This document shows, piece after piece, positions 1-9,039 of a DNA stretch of 64,000 nucleotides. Made by a program: the position numbers and the translations under genes. The notes below the pieces were generated by a model, which was given only the letters and a program-made list of their open reading frames with translations, was not told where the DNA came from and ran no database searches. Numbering within the stretch: the first letter of the stretch is position 1; every line of letters starts with the position of its first letter. Origin of the DNA: JBCBDX01 sp039822005 (GTDB taxonomy: Bacteria > Pseudomonadota > Alphaproteobacteria > Rhizobiales > Rhizobiaceae); the NCBI GenBank assembly GCA_039822005.1, contig JBCBMZ010000004.1, forward strand, positions 310,001-374,000, written 5' to 3'.

Positions 1-2
1 GA

Positions 3-257
3 TGGAACCGGCGCGCAACCCTTCATTTCCACATGGCAAACTACAAAAAGTCGATGAACGACATCGCGCGTGTATTGGAGCTTGAGCCACGCCACTTTGG
101 CGCGCTGTCCGGTATGGCCGCAATTTTGGAGCGAAATGGCAATGTGGAGGCTGCCTTGAATGCCTGGCTTCAGGTGGCTGAACTCTATCCGGCGATGGAA
201 AGTGCGCAAAGCGCAATTGAGCGACTTTCGGAAGAACTTGCCGACGATCCGGCGTGA
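3..257 (+). CDS. TPR protein, C-terminal end (5' truncated by window edge)
   Basis: The frame is open from the left edge, and residues before the first ATG (WNRRATLHF) fit the conserved tetratricopeptide pattern seen in alphaproteobacterial TPR proteins, so the real start lies outside the window. Visible are about one and a half TPR units: a segment with DIARVLELEPRHFGALSG, then a second helix pair (ERNGNVEAALNAWLQVAEL). TPR proteins act as scaffolds and no enzymatic motif is seen. The stop lies 15 bases before the next gene, which suggests cotranscription with the alpha/beta hydrolase. The family call is firm; the role is unknown. Confidence 0.75.
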   Translation, partial: WNRRATLHFHMANYKKSMNDIARVLELEPRHFGALSGMAAILERNGNVEAALNAWLQVAELYPAMESAQSAIERLSEELADDPA

Positions 258-272
258 ACCACTGAAAATCAA

Positions 273-1385
273 ATGAACCTCGTCTACGGCTTCGTCCTGC
301 TTATCTTCGCGTGTCTTGTGGTCTTAGCCGCATTCACCCGCTTTCAGGTTTGGCTCATCGAGCGGCAGCATCCACCAATTGGCTCTTTCCTGACCGCCAA
401 TAATACCAAACTGCATTATTTGGACATCGAACCGGAAGCGCCGACTTCCATACCGCCAATTGTTTTCCTGCATGGGGCAAGCGGTAATTTGAACGATCAA
501 CATATGATCTTCGAACCGCTGCTGCGGCGCCGCGCTCGCCTGATTTTCATAGATCGACCGGGACATGGCTATTCATCGCGCGGTCCCAAATCCAACGCGT
601 ATCCGGATGGACAGGCGGCAACAATCGCTGCTTTGCTGGACGAACTGGGAATCGAGAAAGCGATCATTGTAGGGCACTCATTCGGCGGGGCGATCACCGC
701 CACTTTCGCGCTCAACCATCCTGACAAGACAGCCGGTACAATTTTTCTCTCCCCCGTCAGCCACCCCTGGCCCGGCGGCATCAACTGGTATTATGACTTT
801 ACAGCGATCCCTGTGGTGGGCCGTTTGTTTTCCGAAACACTCGCGCTCCCGGCCGGTTTGGCGCGGATCGAGGGCGGGACAGCATGCGTCTTTGCACCCA
901 ATATGCCGACGGAAAATTACTCATCGCGAATGGGCGCAAAGCTGGTTTTGCGTCCGTCCCATTTCCGCAACAACGCCATCGATGTCGCCAATCTTTATGA
1001 CTACATCGTCGAAACCTCGCCCCGCTACGACAAAATCAAAACACCCGGCATCATCATCACCGGCAACAAGGACACAATTGTTCTGGCATCAATTCACTCC
1101 ATTGGCTTGAGGCGCGACTTGGATAACGCAGAGCTGGTCTGGATCGAAAACCTTGGACACAAATCCGATCACGTCGTGCCGGAGATTGTCGTCGCCGCCG
1201 TCGAAAATCTGTCAGGAAAAGCGGCACATGACCTGCAGGAGTTAGGTCGAGCCGCGCACAATCGCCTGAGCGAAGATGCACACGGCCCGATTGAAAAGTG
1301 CATTGATCCGGAAGGGGTGATTGCCAAGGAAATCCTCGGCAATCAGGCGGTTCAAATCCCGGAAAGTCCGTCAGAGCCGATATAG
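273..1385 (+). CDS. Membrane-anchored alpha/beta hydrolase
   Basis: A 370-residue protein with one N-terminal hydrophobic segment (residues about 4-24) that probably anchors it in the inner membrane. The alpha/beta-hydrolase fold is shown by HGASGN (oxyanion loop, about residue 68), the nucleophile elbow GHSFGG (about residue 136), an acidic residue in GNKDTIV and the C-terminal His of the LGHKSDH segment, completing Ser-Asp-His. Substrate is not evident. It follows the TPR gene closely and its 3' end overlaps the convergent pyruvate kinase by 34 bases, so neither has its own terminator in between. Confidence 0.85.
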   Translation: MNLVYGFVLLIFACLVVLAAFTRFQVWLIERQHPPIGSFLTANNTKLHYLDIEPEAPTSIPPIVFLHGASGNLNDQHMIFEPLLRRRARLIFIDRPGHGYSSRGPKSNAYPDGQAATIAALLDELGIEKAIIVGHSFGGAITATFALNHPDKTAGTIFLSPVSHPWPGGINWYYDFTAIPVVGRLFSETLALPAGLARIEGGTACVFAPNMPTENYSSRMGAKLVLRPSHFRNNAIDVANLYDYIVETSPRYDKIKTPGIIITGNKDTIVLASIHSIGLRRDLDNAELVWIENLGHKSDHVVPEIVVAAVENLSGKAAHDLQELGRAAHNRLSEDAHGPIEKCIDPEGVIAKEILGNQAVQIPESPSEPI

Positions 1386-2788
1386 GCGATACGCAACATG
1401 TTGGTTGCACCCGGCGTTCCAAACGGCACACCGGCCGTTACGATCACACGTTCACCAGGTTTGGCAAAGCCTTCTGCGAATGCCACACGACAAGCACGAT
1501 CTACCATGTCATCTTCGCTCGTCGCATCATCGCTGATCACACAATGAAGACCCCATGCAAGCGAAAGCCGCCGGGCTGTTGCCGCTATCGGCGAAAGAGC
1601 GATGATAGGCACATTCGGCCGTTCACGCGATGCCCGCAAACCCGTGGTGCCAGAAGAAGTATAACAAAGTACAGCGCTCAAATTCAGCGTTTCTGCAATC
1701 TGCCGGGCGGCCGCGGAAATCGCGTCGGAACCGGTCTGTTCAGGTTCGGTGCGCTGCGCGTTGATGATCCCGCCATAGGTCGGATCTTGTTCGACTTCCT
1801 CGGCGATGCGCGACATGGTCGATACAGCTTCTACCGGATAGTCACCGGCAGCTGATTCAGCAGACAGCATGATCGCGTCGGCGCCTTCAAACACGGCAGT
1901 TGCCACGTCAGAAACTTCAGCACGTGTCGGCACAGGCGCGGAGATCATGGACTCGAGCATCTGGGTGGCAACAACGACAGGCTTGCCGGCGCGGCGGGCT
2001 TTACGCGTCAATTGCTTTTGGATGCCAGGCACTGTCTCGAGCGGCAGCTCAACACCCAAATCACCCCGTGCAACCATAACGGCATCCGACAATTCGATGA
2101 TTTCGTCGATCCTTTCGACAGCCTGTGGCTTTTCGATCTTCGAAAGCAGCGCCACCCGTCCGCGCGAGAGTTTGCGAACCTCGGACAAATCTTCCGGCCG
2201 CTGAACAAAGGAGAGCGCCACCCAGTCGATGGGCTCCTTCAAAACCTCTTCAAGATCGGCGCGGTCTTTGGGTGTCAGCGCACCAACCGGCAAATCGGTA
2301 TCGGGCAGGCTCACGCCTTTTTTGTCCGATATTTTTGTGCCCGAAACGACACGCGCCTTGATGGACTTGCCGTCACATTCTTCGGCCAGCAAAGTCAAAC
2401 GGCCATCATCAATCAACAGCCGATGCCCGGGTTTGACCGACTGCAAAATCTCCGGATGTGGGAGATAAACGCGGGTTGCGTCGCCTTCTGCGGTGTCATC
2501 GTCGAGTGAGAAAAGATCGCCCGGCTTAAGTTCGACTTTGGTGTCGGCAAACTTGCCAACACGCAGTTTTGGACCTTGCAAGTCGGCGAGAATACCTATC
2601 GGCCGGCCAACCCTGTGTTCAATGCGACGAATGGTTGCGACGAGCTCGCGCATCAAATCATGGCTGGCGTGGCTCATATTGATGCGGAAGACATCGGCAC
2701 CTGCCTTCCATAGGGCTTCGATTTTCTCTTCGGTGTTGGACGCGGGCCCCAACGTTGCGAGAATTTTGATTTTTCTTGAACGTTTCAC
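1352..2788 (-). CDS. pyk: Pyruvate kinase
   Basis: Catalyses phosphoenolpyruvate + ADP to pyruvate + ATP, the last step of glycolysis, in the cytoplasm. The 478-residue length is normal. Visible: N-terminal barrel start KILATLGPASN, the FRINMSH segment, the B domain (RVYLPHPE region), the catalytic KIEKPQAVERIDEI stretch, the signature MVARGDLGVELPLE, the TQMLESM motif, and a C-terminal alpha/beta regulatory domain. Start is GTG at 2788; its GTGA overlaps the stop of the upstream DUF1036 gene, implying translational coupling. The same pairing occurs in other Hyphomicrobiales. Confidence 0.97.
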   Translation of the reverse strand: MKRSRKIKILATLGPASNTEEKIEALWKAGADVFRINMSHASHDLMRELVATIRRIEHRVGRPIGILADLQGPKLRVGKFADTKVELKPGDLFSLDDDTAEGDATRVYLPHPEILQSVKPGHRLLIDDGRLTLLAEECDGKSIKARVVSGTKISDKKGVSLPDTDLPVGALTPKDRADLEEVLKEPIDWVALSFVQRPEDLSEVRKLSRGRVALLSKIEKPQAVERIDEIIELSDAVMVARGDLGVELPLETVPGIQKQLTRKARRAGKPVVVATQMLESMISAPVPTRAEVSDVATAVFEGADAIMLSAESAAGDYPVEAVSTMSRIAEEVEQDPTYGGIINAQRTEPEQTGSDAISAAARQIAETLNLSAVLCYTSSGTTGLRASRERPNVPIIALSPIAATARRLSLAWGLHCVISDDATSEDDMVDRACRVAFAEGFAKPGERVIVTAGVPFGTPGATNMLRIAYIGSDGLSGI

Positions 2789-3309
2789 TGAGTTTCCTCG
2801 GGAGTAGGTGCGGTTTCAGGTTCTAGCGGCGTCACAACAGTCGGATTGGGAGTTGAGTCAGCCTGGTCTACTAGTTGCACCATCCAACTCTGCTGTGTTC
2901 CTGTGTCATATTCACGAAACCCTGCCGCTTGAAAGCCCCGTGCCAAACAATCATTGACGCCCGTTATTTTAAATTCCCGCTCCGCAACGCACATGCGAAT
3001 AGGCCCTTCCCAACGTCCGCCGCGTAACGCATCTTCGGCATAGACGTAGTAATAGCGTGAAGCCAGCGCACCCTCGATCAGGGTCGAGCATTTGGAGGGT
3101 TCAATATGCCACCACCCTTCCGTTACCCAGCCAGACCGGGCACGGTAACCGATAGCCACACCCACCAATTGTTGGGTGGCATTGCAAACACGAAAGTCGG
3201 CATGAGCCTTCGGCATCGCAAACGACGAAGCAGAAAAGAAGACCGCCGAAAAAAGCAATAAATGAGGTGCCCAAATCCGACGGGCGCGCGATGGCGACTT
3301 CACAATCAT
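2785..3309 (-). CDS. Secreted DUF1036 protein upstream of pyk
   Basis: A small exported protein of 174 residues with an N-terminal signal peptide (hydrophobic core LLLFSAVFFSASSFA, likely cut after KAHA). The mature part begins FRVCNATQQLVGVAIGYR and carries WHIEPSKCSTL and YYYVYAEDA, typical of the DUF1036 family of unknown function. I chose the ATG at 3309 because it places the basic n-region directly before the hydrophobic core; a TTG 22 codons upstream (3375) is also open. The stop overlaps the pyk start by 4 bases. The family is often next to pyruvate kinase in related bacteria; no biochemical role is known to me. Confidence 0.85.
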   Translation of the reverse strand: MIVKSPSRARRIWAPHLLLFSAVFFSASSFAMPKAHADFRVCNATQQLVGVAIGYRARSGWVTEGWWHIEPSKCSTLIEGALASRYYYVYAEDALRGGRWEGPIRMCVAEREFKITGVNDCLARGFQAAGFREYDTGTQQSWMVQLVDQADSTPNPTVVTPLEPETAPTPEETQ

Positions 3310-3458
3310 TTTAGATCGGTACAATTTGCACAACCTAACATATTGGCGGCACTTACCTTTCCGTATAGTCGTCAATCTTATTTATGCAATGGCATGAGGC
3401 CTCTACAGTCACCCATGACCTTGTTTCACACGAAAACTTGCACAAAGGGAGGCAGTCA

Positions 3459-3755
3459 ATGGACGAAAACAGCAGGATCGAGCTGGAGGCGGCAGCGTTC
3501 AGGGCTCTGGTTGACCATCTCAGACAACGCACAGACGTGCAGAACATCGACATGATGAACCTGGCCGGTTTCTGTCGCAATTGCTTGTCACGCTGGTATG
3601 CCGAAGCAGCCGGAGAGCGCGGCATGGATTTGGATAAGGAAGCGGCGCGGGAAATTATTTACGGGATGCCCTACGCTGACTGGAAAGACAAATATCAAAC
3701 CGAGGCAACCCGGGAGCAAAAGGAAGCTTTCAAGCAAGCCGCGTCGCACGATTGA
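3459..3755 (+). CDS. DUF1244 family protein
   Basis: A 98-residue cytoplasmic protein starting at the ATG at 3459 after a strong ribosome site (GGGAGG, 7 bases upstream). The family signature GFCRNCLSRWY at about residues 34-44 contains two cysteines two residues apart, and the rest (DKEAAREIIYGMPYADWK) matches the short DUF1244 family found throughout Alpha- and Gammaproteobacteria. Function is not established; the CRNC pair could bind metal, which is only a guess. Transcribed divergently from the DUF1036-pyk pair and convergent with the DUF459 gene, whose stop is 8 bases away. Confidence 0.85.
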   Translation: MDENSRIELEAAAFRALVDHLRQRTDVQNIDMMNLAGFCRNCLSRWYAEAAGERGMDLDKEAAREIIYGMPYADWKDKYQTEATREQKEAFKQAASHD

Positions 3756-3763
3756 GCTTTGCC

Positions 3764-4981
3764 TTAACCGGTGGGGTCGACATCCTCAGCTTCGCTCGGC
3801 CAGCGAAAATCACCAACGCGGCCCGTCCGCGACGGCGGTGGCAGGCCATCCTCGATCAGCCTTAGCCGAAATGATTTGCCCGCCAGCGGGTTGCGCGTCG
3901 ATGCCACTTCTTCAATGTCACCGAGAAGCGTGGCACCCCCGTCAAGTTCAACATCTGTAAAGCTGATCGGGTTGGTACGAACCAGTTCAGCTTCAGTCTG
4001 CAACGGTGGCAACAAGATCATCGGCACTTGATCATTGGCCAAAGACGTCAACAATGGTGCACTCGCATCACCCAGCAGCACACGCAGTTGGCGTTCCGCA
4101 TAAAAGCCCATCTTGCGGCGACCCGGCTTTGTGAAATTAATGCCGTCTTTGACGCGAAGACGCACTTTTTGACCCTTGATGTCGTCTCCAGTCAGGGCGA
4201 AATTGCCATTTTCATCAACAAATCCATCCCAAATGTCCACGAAATAGCCGTCAACCGCTTCCACCGCACTCCGGTAAATCTCGTTGAAAGCTAACATATC
4301 CGCCGACATGGATCGAAACTTGAAAGGCGGCGCGCCGACCCACACAAGCAGGCGGTTGCGATCTCGGACAGCCTTGGCAAAGGCGTCAACGCGCGAGACA
4401 TACTCTTGCGTCCAGGCTTCAGATCGAACTTTTTCGCTACGCCCGTTGATGCGCATCACTTGCCGGTCATTTGATCCAATCTGCATCACCACAATGTCAG
4501 GATTGATCTCATCAACGATCCGCGTGATCTCTTCCGGCCAATTGTAAAAATCATCGCGAACAAAGCCTGACGATCCACTGGTCTGCCGTACGATAACGAC
4601 GTTCTCCACGTCCGCAAACGCCGCCTCAAGCCCTTGCCCCATACCGTCTGCTACGAAGTCGCCGACGACGAGGACACGGCGTGCATTTTCTGATTTTTCG
4701 ACAGCCGCGACCGCCGGCGCTGAAGGTGCGCTGGCAGGTGCAGCTCGCCGCTGTCTAGTCGCCCTTGGCTGCTGAGCGCGAGGTGTTTGCGTTGCCGGTT
4801 GCCGATTTTCTTTTCGTTGAAATAAGAGCTCAAACAGGCCCTTCTTGCGCTCGGGGCGATCCTGCGCATAGGCGACATTCCCAAAGGTTATTTCAGCGAC
4901 GGGCGTGAAAGTCTCCACTGCCACAATCAACGCGCCAAGAAGTACGACATACAAATATTTTTGCAAAATGTGCATGTTCAT
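3764..4981 (-). CDS. DUF459 SGNH/GDSL-fold protein, probable pseudoenzyme
   Basis: A 405-residue exported protein: an N-terminal hydrophobic segment (about 9-25), a signal-like cut near AYAQ, a Pro/Arg/Ala-rich linker (about 50-95), then a DUF459 SGNH-hydrolase-like domain (about 100-310). Block I reads VVGDFVADGMG, with Phe where SGNH enzymes have the nucleophile Ser. Block III QIGSNDRQ is kept. Block V reads DGINFTKPGRRK, with Asn where the catalytic His is expected. Both changes argue against hydrolase activity. DUF459 genes often accompany lytic transglycosylases; the next gene upstream on the same strand is one, 30 bases away. A cell-wall role is inferred. Confidence 0.82.
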   Translation of the reverse strand: MNMHILQKYLYVVLLGALIVAVETFTPVAEITFGNVAYAQDRPERKKGLFELLFQRKENRQPATQTPRAQQPRATRQRRAAPASAPSAPAVAAVEKSENARRVLVVGDFVADGMGQGLEAAFADVENVVIVRQTSGSSGFVRDDFYNWPEEITRIVDEINPDIVVMQIGSNDRQVMRINGRSEKVRSEAWTQEYVSRVDAFAKAVRDRNRLLVWVGAPPFKFRSMSADMLAFNEIYRSAVEAVDGYFVDIWDGFVDENGNFALTGDDIKGQKVRLRVKDGINFTKPGRRKMGFYAERQLRVLLGDASAPLLTSLANDQVPMILLPPLQTEAELVRTNPISFTDVELDGGATLLGDIEEVASTRNPLAGKSFRLRLIEDGLPPPSRTGRVGDFRWPSEAEDVDPTG

Positions 4982-5011
4982 TTGAAGCCCACAAGTTGGC
5001 GACCATAATGA

Positions 5012-6226
5012 TCATCGCCTTCTAAGCACTTCTAGCACTTCCATGGAGGCGAATCCATCCTGCGGCATTCCGGCACTGGCCTGAAACGCTTTGATAGCAG
5101 AGCGGGAAACCGGGCCAATTTTGCCATCAACTTCCCCATCGTAATAGCCTTTGCGTGCAAGGCGGGCTTGCAGTTCTTCGCTTTGAGCGATCGTCAGCTT
5201 TGTAAAGGGCCGGGTCCAGTCGCGGGTCGGAGGCGGGAAACCGCCAATTTGGTCAGCGAGCAGTCCCACTCCAAGCGCGTACTTATCTGCATTGTTGTAG
5301 CGCTTGAGCACAAAAAAATTGTCGACCATCAGGAAGGCCGGGCCTTGACGGCCCTGCAAGACTTTCAGTTCAGCGCGTTGGGATGGGCGCGGAAACGCTT
5401 TGCCATTGGCCCGGCGAACACCGATGCGTTCCCATTCGGCAAGCGACAATTTTCCGCCAGGAAACTTGCGTCCCCGCGGCAAAACAACCTCATAGCCCCA
5501 TGTCTGACCGCTGCGCCAGCCATTGTCGCGTAGTAGGTTGGCCGCCGTATAGAGCGCGTCGGGGATCGAATTCCAGATATCTTTGCGTCCGTCGCCGTCA
5601 CCGTCCATGGCCCAGGCAGTGTAGCTTGTCGGAATGAACTGGGTGTGGCCCATCGCACCGGCCCATGAGCCGGTAAGCCCGCTCAAACGAACTTCGCCCC
5701 GTGCTGCAATCTTCAATGCTTCGATCAGCTGCCCACGCGCAAATTTGGCGCGTCGACGGTCTGCATAAGCCAAAGTCGCCAAAGCACGGGGCACATAGTG
5801 CAAACGCCCTTCCTGTTTGAGCGCCTCACCATAGCTGGATTCCATGGACCAAATCGCCAGCAGGATGTTACGGCTTACGCCCATATCGCGTTCGATGCGG
5901 TCGAGTAGCCGCTTGTGCTTGCGCAGCATTTCCCGGCCGGTGCCAATTGTGCGTTCATTGACGCGGCTATCGATATACTGCCAAGCCTCGTCCTTAAACT
6001 CCGGCTGGAACCGCGCCTTGCGCAGAACTTCGGGATCAGGAGTACGCACGTTGGCAAACGCACGATCATAGACTGCACCCGGAACCCCGTTACGAACCGC
6101 TGTCGCCCGAAAATCGCGAATCCATTTTTGAAAGCCCGCATCTGCCTGCACAACAGATATCGCCCCGGCCTGTGCAGCAAGCGCGAGCAAGACAATCGAC
6201 AAGACTATACAAAGACGCTTCATCAT
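5012..6226 (-). CDS. Lytic murein transglycosylase (MltB/SLT_2 family) with peptidoglycan-binding domain
   Basis: Cleaves the MurNAc-GlcNAc bond of peptidoglycan to give 1,6-anhydro products, in the periplasm. From the ATG at 6226 the 404-residue protein has a signal peptide (LCIVLSIVLLALAAQAGA), an SLT_2 domain with the catalytic Glu in AIWSMESSYG (about residue 127), the GAMGHTQFIPTSY and DGDGDGRKDIWNS motifs, and a C-terminal PG_binding_1 domain (LQARLARKGYYDGEVDGKIG). The longer reading adds 15 residues with no ribosome site; a GAGGG lies just ahead of the ATG ATG pair. Likely cotranscribed with the DUF459 gene. Confidence 0.92.
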   Translation of the reverse strand: MMKRLCIVLSIVLLALAAQAGAISVVQADAGFQKWIRDFRATAVRNGVPGAVYDRAFANVRTPDPEVLRKARFQPEFKDEAWQYIDSRVNERTIGTGREMLRKHKRLLDRIERDMGVSRNILLAIWSMESSYGEALKQEGRLHYVPRALATLAYADRRRAKFARGQLIEALKIAARGEVRLSGLTGSWAGAMGHTQFIPTSYTAWAMDGDGDGRKDIWNSIPDALYTAANLLRDNGWRSGQTWGYEVVLPRGRKFPGGKLSLAEWERIGVRRANGKAFPRPSQRAELKVLQGRQGPAFLMVDNFFVLKRYNNADKYALGVGLLADQIGGFPPPTRDWTRPFTKLTIAQSEELQARLARKGYYDGEVDGKIGPVSRSAIKAFQASAGMPQDGFASMEVLEVLRRR

Positions 6227-6280
6227 GCCCTCAAATCCAAAGTTTCGACGCCGCCATACCAATTGAAACAAAACTGCTGC

Positions 6281-7879
6281 TCATTTTTGCAATCGCAAGC
6301 CCAAGAAACCGGACCACTCCTCGCTGCGGCTCGCTTCATCGTCTGACAGTGTTTGATCATAGCCCACTCGCCCGGTAATGCCCGCAAAACGGTTGACCCA
6401 ATATGTGGCACCAATCTGGCCGCCGACACTAGTTTGATCAGCCAATCCACGGAAACCGTCAGAATGTTCGATATTGACTGCACTGTTGAGCGTCAGGTTT
6501 GCCCGCGCCTGATAGTCGGCGGAAAAATCCGCCGTATAGACGATCGAGCCCGATGAATCTTCAAGACCAGTCGGTTGAGTTTCTGTGGTCAGGGTCAAGC
6601 CAACATCGACATCACGACGCGGCGACCAATTCAGTTCGCCAACCAACGACAAACCCTTCAGATCGGGCAGACTTCTCTGTGCGATATTTTCAAAAAGGTA
6701 GCCAGCGCTGAACTCACCCGCGAGCTTTTCACCATAGTCGAAACTTACACCGCCGCGCAGCGCTATCCGGCTGGAGTTACGATCAAGACCATTCACATCG
6801 GTGGGATCATCAAAGCGACGAAGCCCCAACTCCAAAACGGCAAAAGGAGAATGCACCGAGCCGGTATTTAAGCCGCCCCGCAACTGGGCTGTGTAGTCGG
6901 CAGAATTCAAGTCGCTCTGCGAAATGGTAGAACCGTCACTGAGTGAAACATCGCCCAAAAAGGTGCGCGACGCTCCCAGCGTAACGCCGGCGACCACCGG
7001 ACCAATGGGTCGTTGATAGCCAATCGTTCCAGTAAAGGTCTGCGTACCGGGATCGGTCGTGATAATCGGATCCGTCGCCCCCCCTGTCGCATCGCTGACA
7101 GCAGCCGATATCGCGTCTTCGCTTTCAAATTCGTAGGAGCCGGTCGAAATAAACTGTTGCTGACCGGCAAACTCACGAACAATTTCCAGACTTGCCGCCG
7201 CTGAAAGTGCGCCGCGCTCACTCTCACCTAGGTCATAGGGCAGTGAGATGCTCGCCTCACCGGTTACCTGTGTCGCCCCGAAATCACCATCGAGCGAGAC
7301 AGCACCTGTCGCCTTAAACTCGGTGATCTCATCAGTCTGGCTGACTATGTTGGCACCACCACCTGCATCTGCCTGACGAGATGTGCGCTTTGTGTAGGTT
7401 CCGCCAAGCTCGACACTGGGGCGAAGGACAAAGGAGCCCACGAGTATACCGGCTGGATCATATGGGCTTTCCAGCGGCTCACCGACACCCGATTGCAATG
7501 GTCCGGTGGCTTCCACGCGCTCTACCGCACCTGTGGTCAATTCAGCATCGACCAGAGTTTCATCGGCAGTCAAAATATCAAGCACTTCATCTTCGGTAGC
7601 CGCGTCCGTTGACGCGGGACCTTGGAGACCAAATTCGGTGCGTTGCGCATCAAGATTGGCGCTGGAGGAAAGTGTTATTCGCGAACGTGAAGGAACCTCT
7701 TCTTCAACAGAACCATCTTCGGCAGAAATCAGTGGCGACGGCGCTGTTGGAGGTGCAGAACCCCGCAAGACAAACGCTTCCTGCGCGATGGAATGCCCCG
7801 ACAAGCCAACCGCCAAAAACAAAGAATACACCCAAAGCATGGGGGTGGCCGCAACACCTGTTTGACGACATTTTTTCAC
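6281..7879 (-). CDS. Outer membrane beta-barrel protein
   Basis: A 532-residue protein with a signal peptide (hydrophobic core MLWVYSLFLAVGLSG, probable cut at SIAQ), an acidic disordered stretch (about 35-135), then a long series of alternating-residue beta strands ending in an aromatic/hydrophobic C-terminal strand (GFLGLRLQK), the usual shape of a porin-like barrel. The pattern resembles the BBP2/outer-membrane beta-barrel proteins of rhizobia and Brucella. No ligand can be named. It lies just upstream, on the same strand, of the lytic transglycosylase, with 54 bases between, so a joint envelope transcript is possible. Confidence 0.75.
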   Translation of the reverse strand: MKKCRQTGVAATPMLWVYSLFLAVGLSGHSIAQEAFVLRGSAPPTAPSPLISAEDGSVEEEVPSRSRITLSSSANLDAQRTEFGLQGPASTDAATEDEVLDILTADETLVDAELTTGAVERVEATGPLQSGVGEPLESPYDPAGILVGSFVLRPSVELGGTYTKRTSRQADAGGGANIVSQTDEITEFKATGAVSLDGDFGATQVTGEASISLPYDLGESERGALSAAASLEIVREFAGQQQFISTGSYEFESEDAISAAVSDATGGATDPIITTDPGTQTFTGTIGYQRPIGPVVAGVTLGASRTFLGDVSLSDGSTISQSDLNSADYTAQLRGGLNTGSVHSPFAVLELGLRRFDDPTDVNGLDRNSSRIALRGGVSFDYGEKLAGEFSAGYLFENIAQRSLPDLKGLSLVGELNWSPRRDVDVGLTLTTETQPTGLEDSSGSIVYTADFSADYQARANLTLNSAVNIEHSDGFRGLADQTSVGGQIGATYWVNRFAGITGRVGYDQTLSDDEASRSEEWSGFLGLRLQK

Positions 7880-8052
7880 TTCGTGTTCCGCTCGTTGCCG
7901 CGCATTGCCGCTCTTTGCAATGCGTCATCCATTACCGAAGCGTAAACATAAGCGGTTAATGAAACCTTGAATCGGCAACGATTGCATGAGCGGCCATGGA
8001 CAGATGCGCTCGGATGAAATACCGAGCCAGTCCAAATCACAGACGCTTACAC

Positions 8053-9030
8053 ATGATCACAATGACACATGATGCCGTCGCATCGGCGGTACGCACAATA
8101 GAAACGGAGCAGGCCGGGATAGAGGCGCTTGCCGAAGCGCTCGAAAACGGACTGGGAACCCCCTTTCGAGAGACCGTCGACCGTATTAGGCGCATAACTG
8201 GCCGCGTCATTGTTACGGGAGTTGGCAAGTCAGGCCACATCGCTTCAAAGATGGCGGCGACGCTTGCCTCGACCGGAACGCCTGCATACTTCGTCCACCC
8301 CGTTGAGGCGAACCATGGCGATTTGGGCATGATAGCACGCGATGACGCGATCATCGCCTTGTCCTGGTCGGGAGAAAGCCGCGAACTGGGCGGTATTATC
8401 GAGTACTCACGACGCTTCCAAATTCCGCTGGTTGCGCTCACAAGCGGTGAGCAATCTACGCTGGCCAGAGGCGCAGATATCGTTTTGGCGTTACCGAAAT
8501 CCGCCGAGGCCTGCCCGCACGGGCTCGCACCAACAACATCAACCATCATACAATTGGCCATGGGCGATGCGTTGGCTGTTGCCTTGTTGGAAAGCCGCGG
8601 CTTCACGGCCAACGACTTTCGCGATTTTCACCCAGGCGGCAAACTTGGCGCGAACCTGACAAGCATCGCCGACATCATGCATTCAGGCGAGCGCATTCCC
8701 TTGATCAAGTCCTCAGGCGACATGCGCGATGCCATTGTGACGATTTCCCAAAAAGGGTTTGGCTGTGTCGGCGTGATCGACATCCATGGTCGCCTGGCCG
8801 GTATCGTGACCGACGGAGACCTTCGACGTCATATTCACAAAGACCTGTTGGCCATGTCAGTTAACGACGTCATGACTGTCGATGCGATCACCGTGACGCC
8901 CGACACACTTGCAGCAAGCGCCCTCAAAATCATCAATGAACTGTCTATTACCGCACTTATGGTTCTAGAAGACGAAAAACCGGTCGGCATCGTGCATCTG
9001 CACGACTTGCTGCGCATTGGAGTGGCCTGA
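8053..9030 (+). CDS. kdsD: Arabinose-5-phosphate isomerase (KpsF/GutQ family)
   Basis: Converts D-ribulose 5-phosphate to D-arabinose 5-phosphate, the first step to Kdo for lipopolysaccharide. From the ATG at 8053 it has 325 residues, the normal length. An SIS domain comes first (VIVTGVGKSGHIASKMAATL, then HPVEANHGDLG and SWSGESREL), followed by CPHGLAPTTST and DFHPGGKLG, both hallmarks of the KpsF family, and two CBS domains (about 200-325, including GIVTDGDLRRH). A start at 8062 is also possible; the 19 codons upstream of 8053 look unlike the family. It ends 9 bases from convergent hemH. Confidence 0.93.
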   Translation: MITMTHDAVASAVRTIETEQAGIEALAEALENGLGTPFRETVDRIRRITGRVIVTGVGKSGHIASKMAATLASTGTPAYFVHPVEANHGDLGMIARDDAIIALSWSGESRELGGIIEYSRRFQIPLVALTSGEQSTLARGADIVLALPKSAEACPHGLAPTTSTIIQLAMGDALAVALLESRGFTANDFRDFHPGGKLGANLTSIADIMHSGERIPLIKSSGDMRDAIVTISQKGFGCVGVIDIHGRLAGIVTDGDLRRHIHKDLLAMSVNDVMTVDAITVTPDTLAASALKIINELSITALMVLEDEKPVGIVHLHDLLRIGVA

Positions 9031-9039
9031 CCGGGTCAG

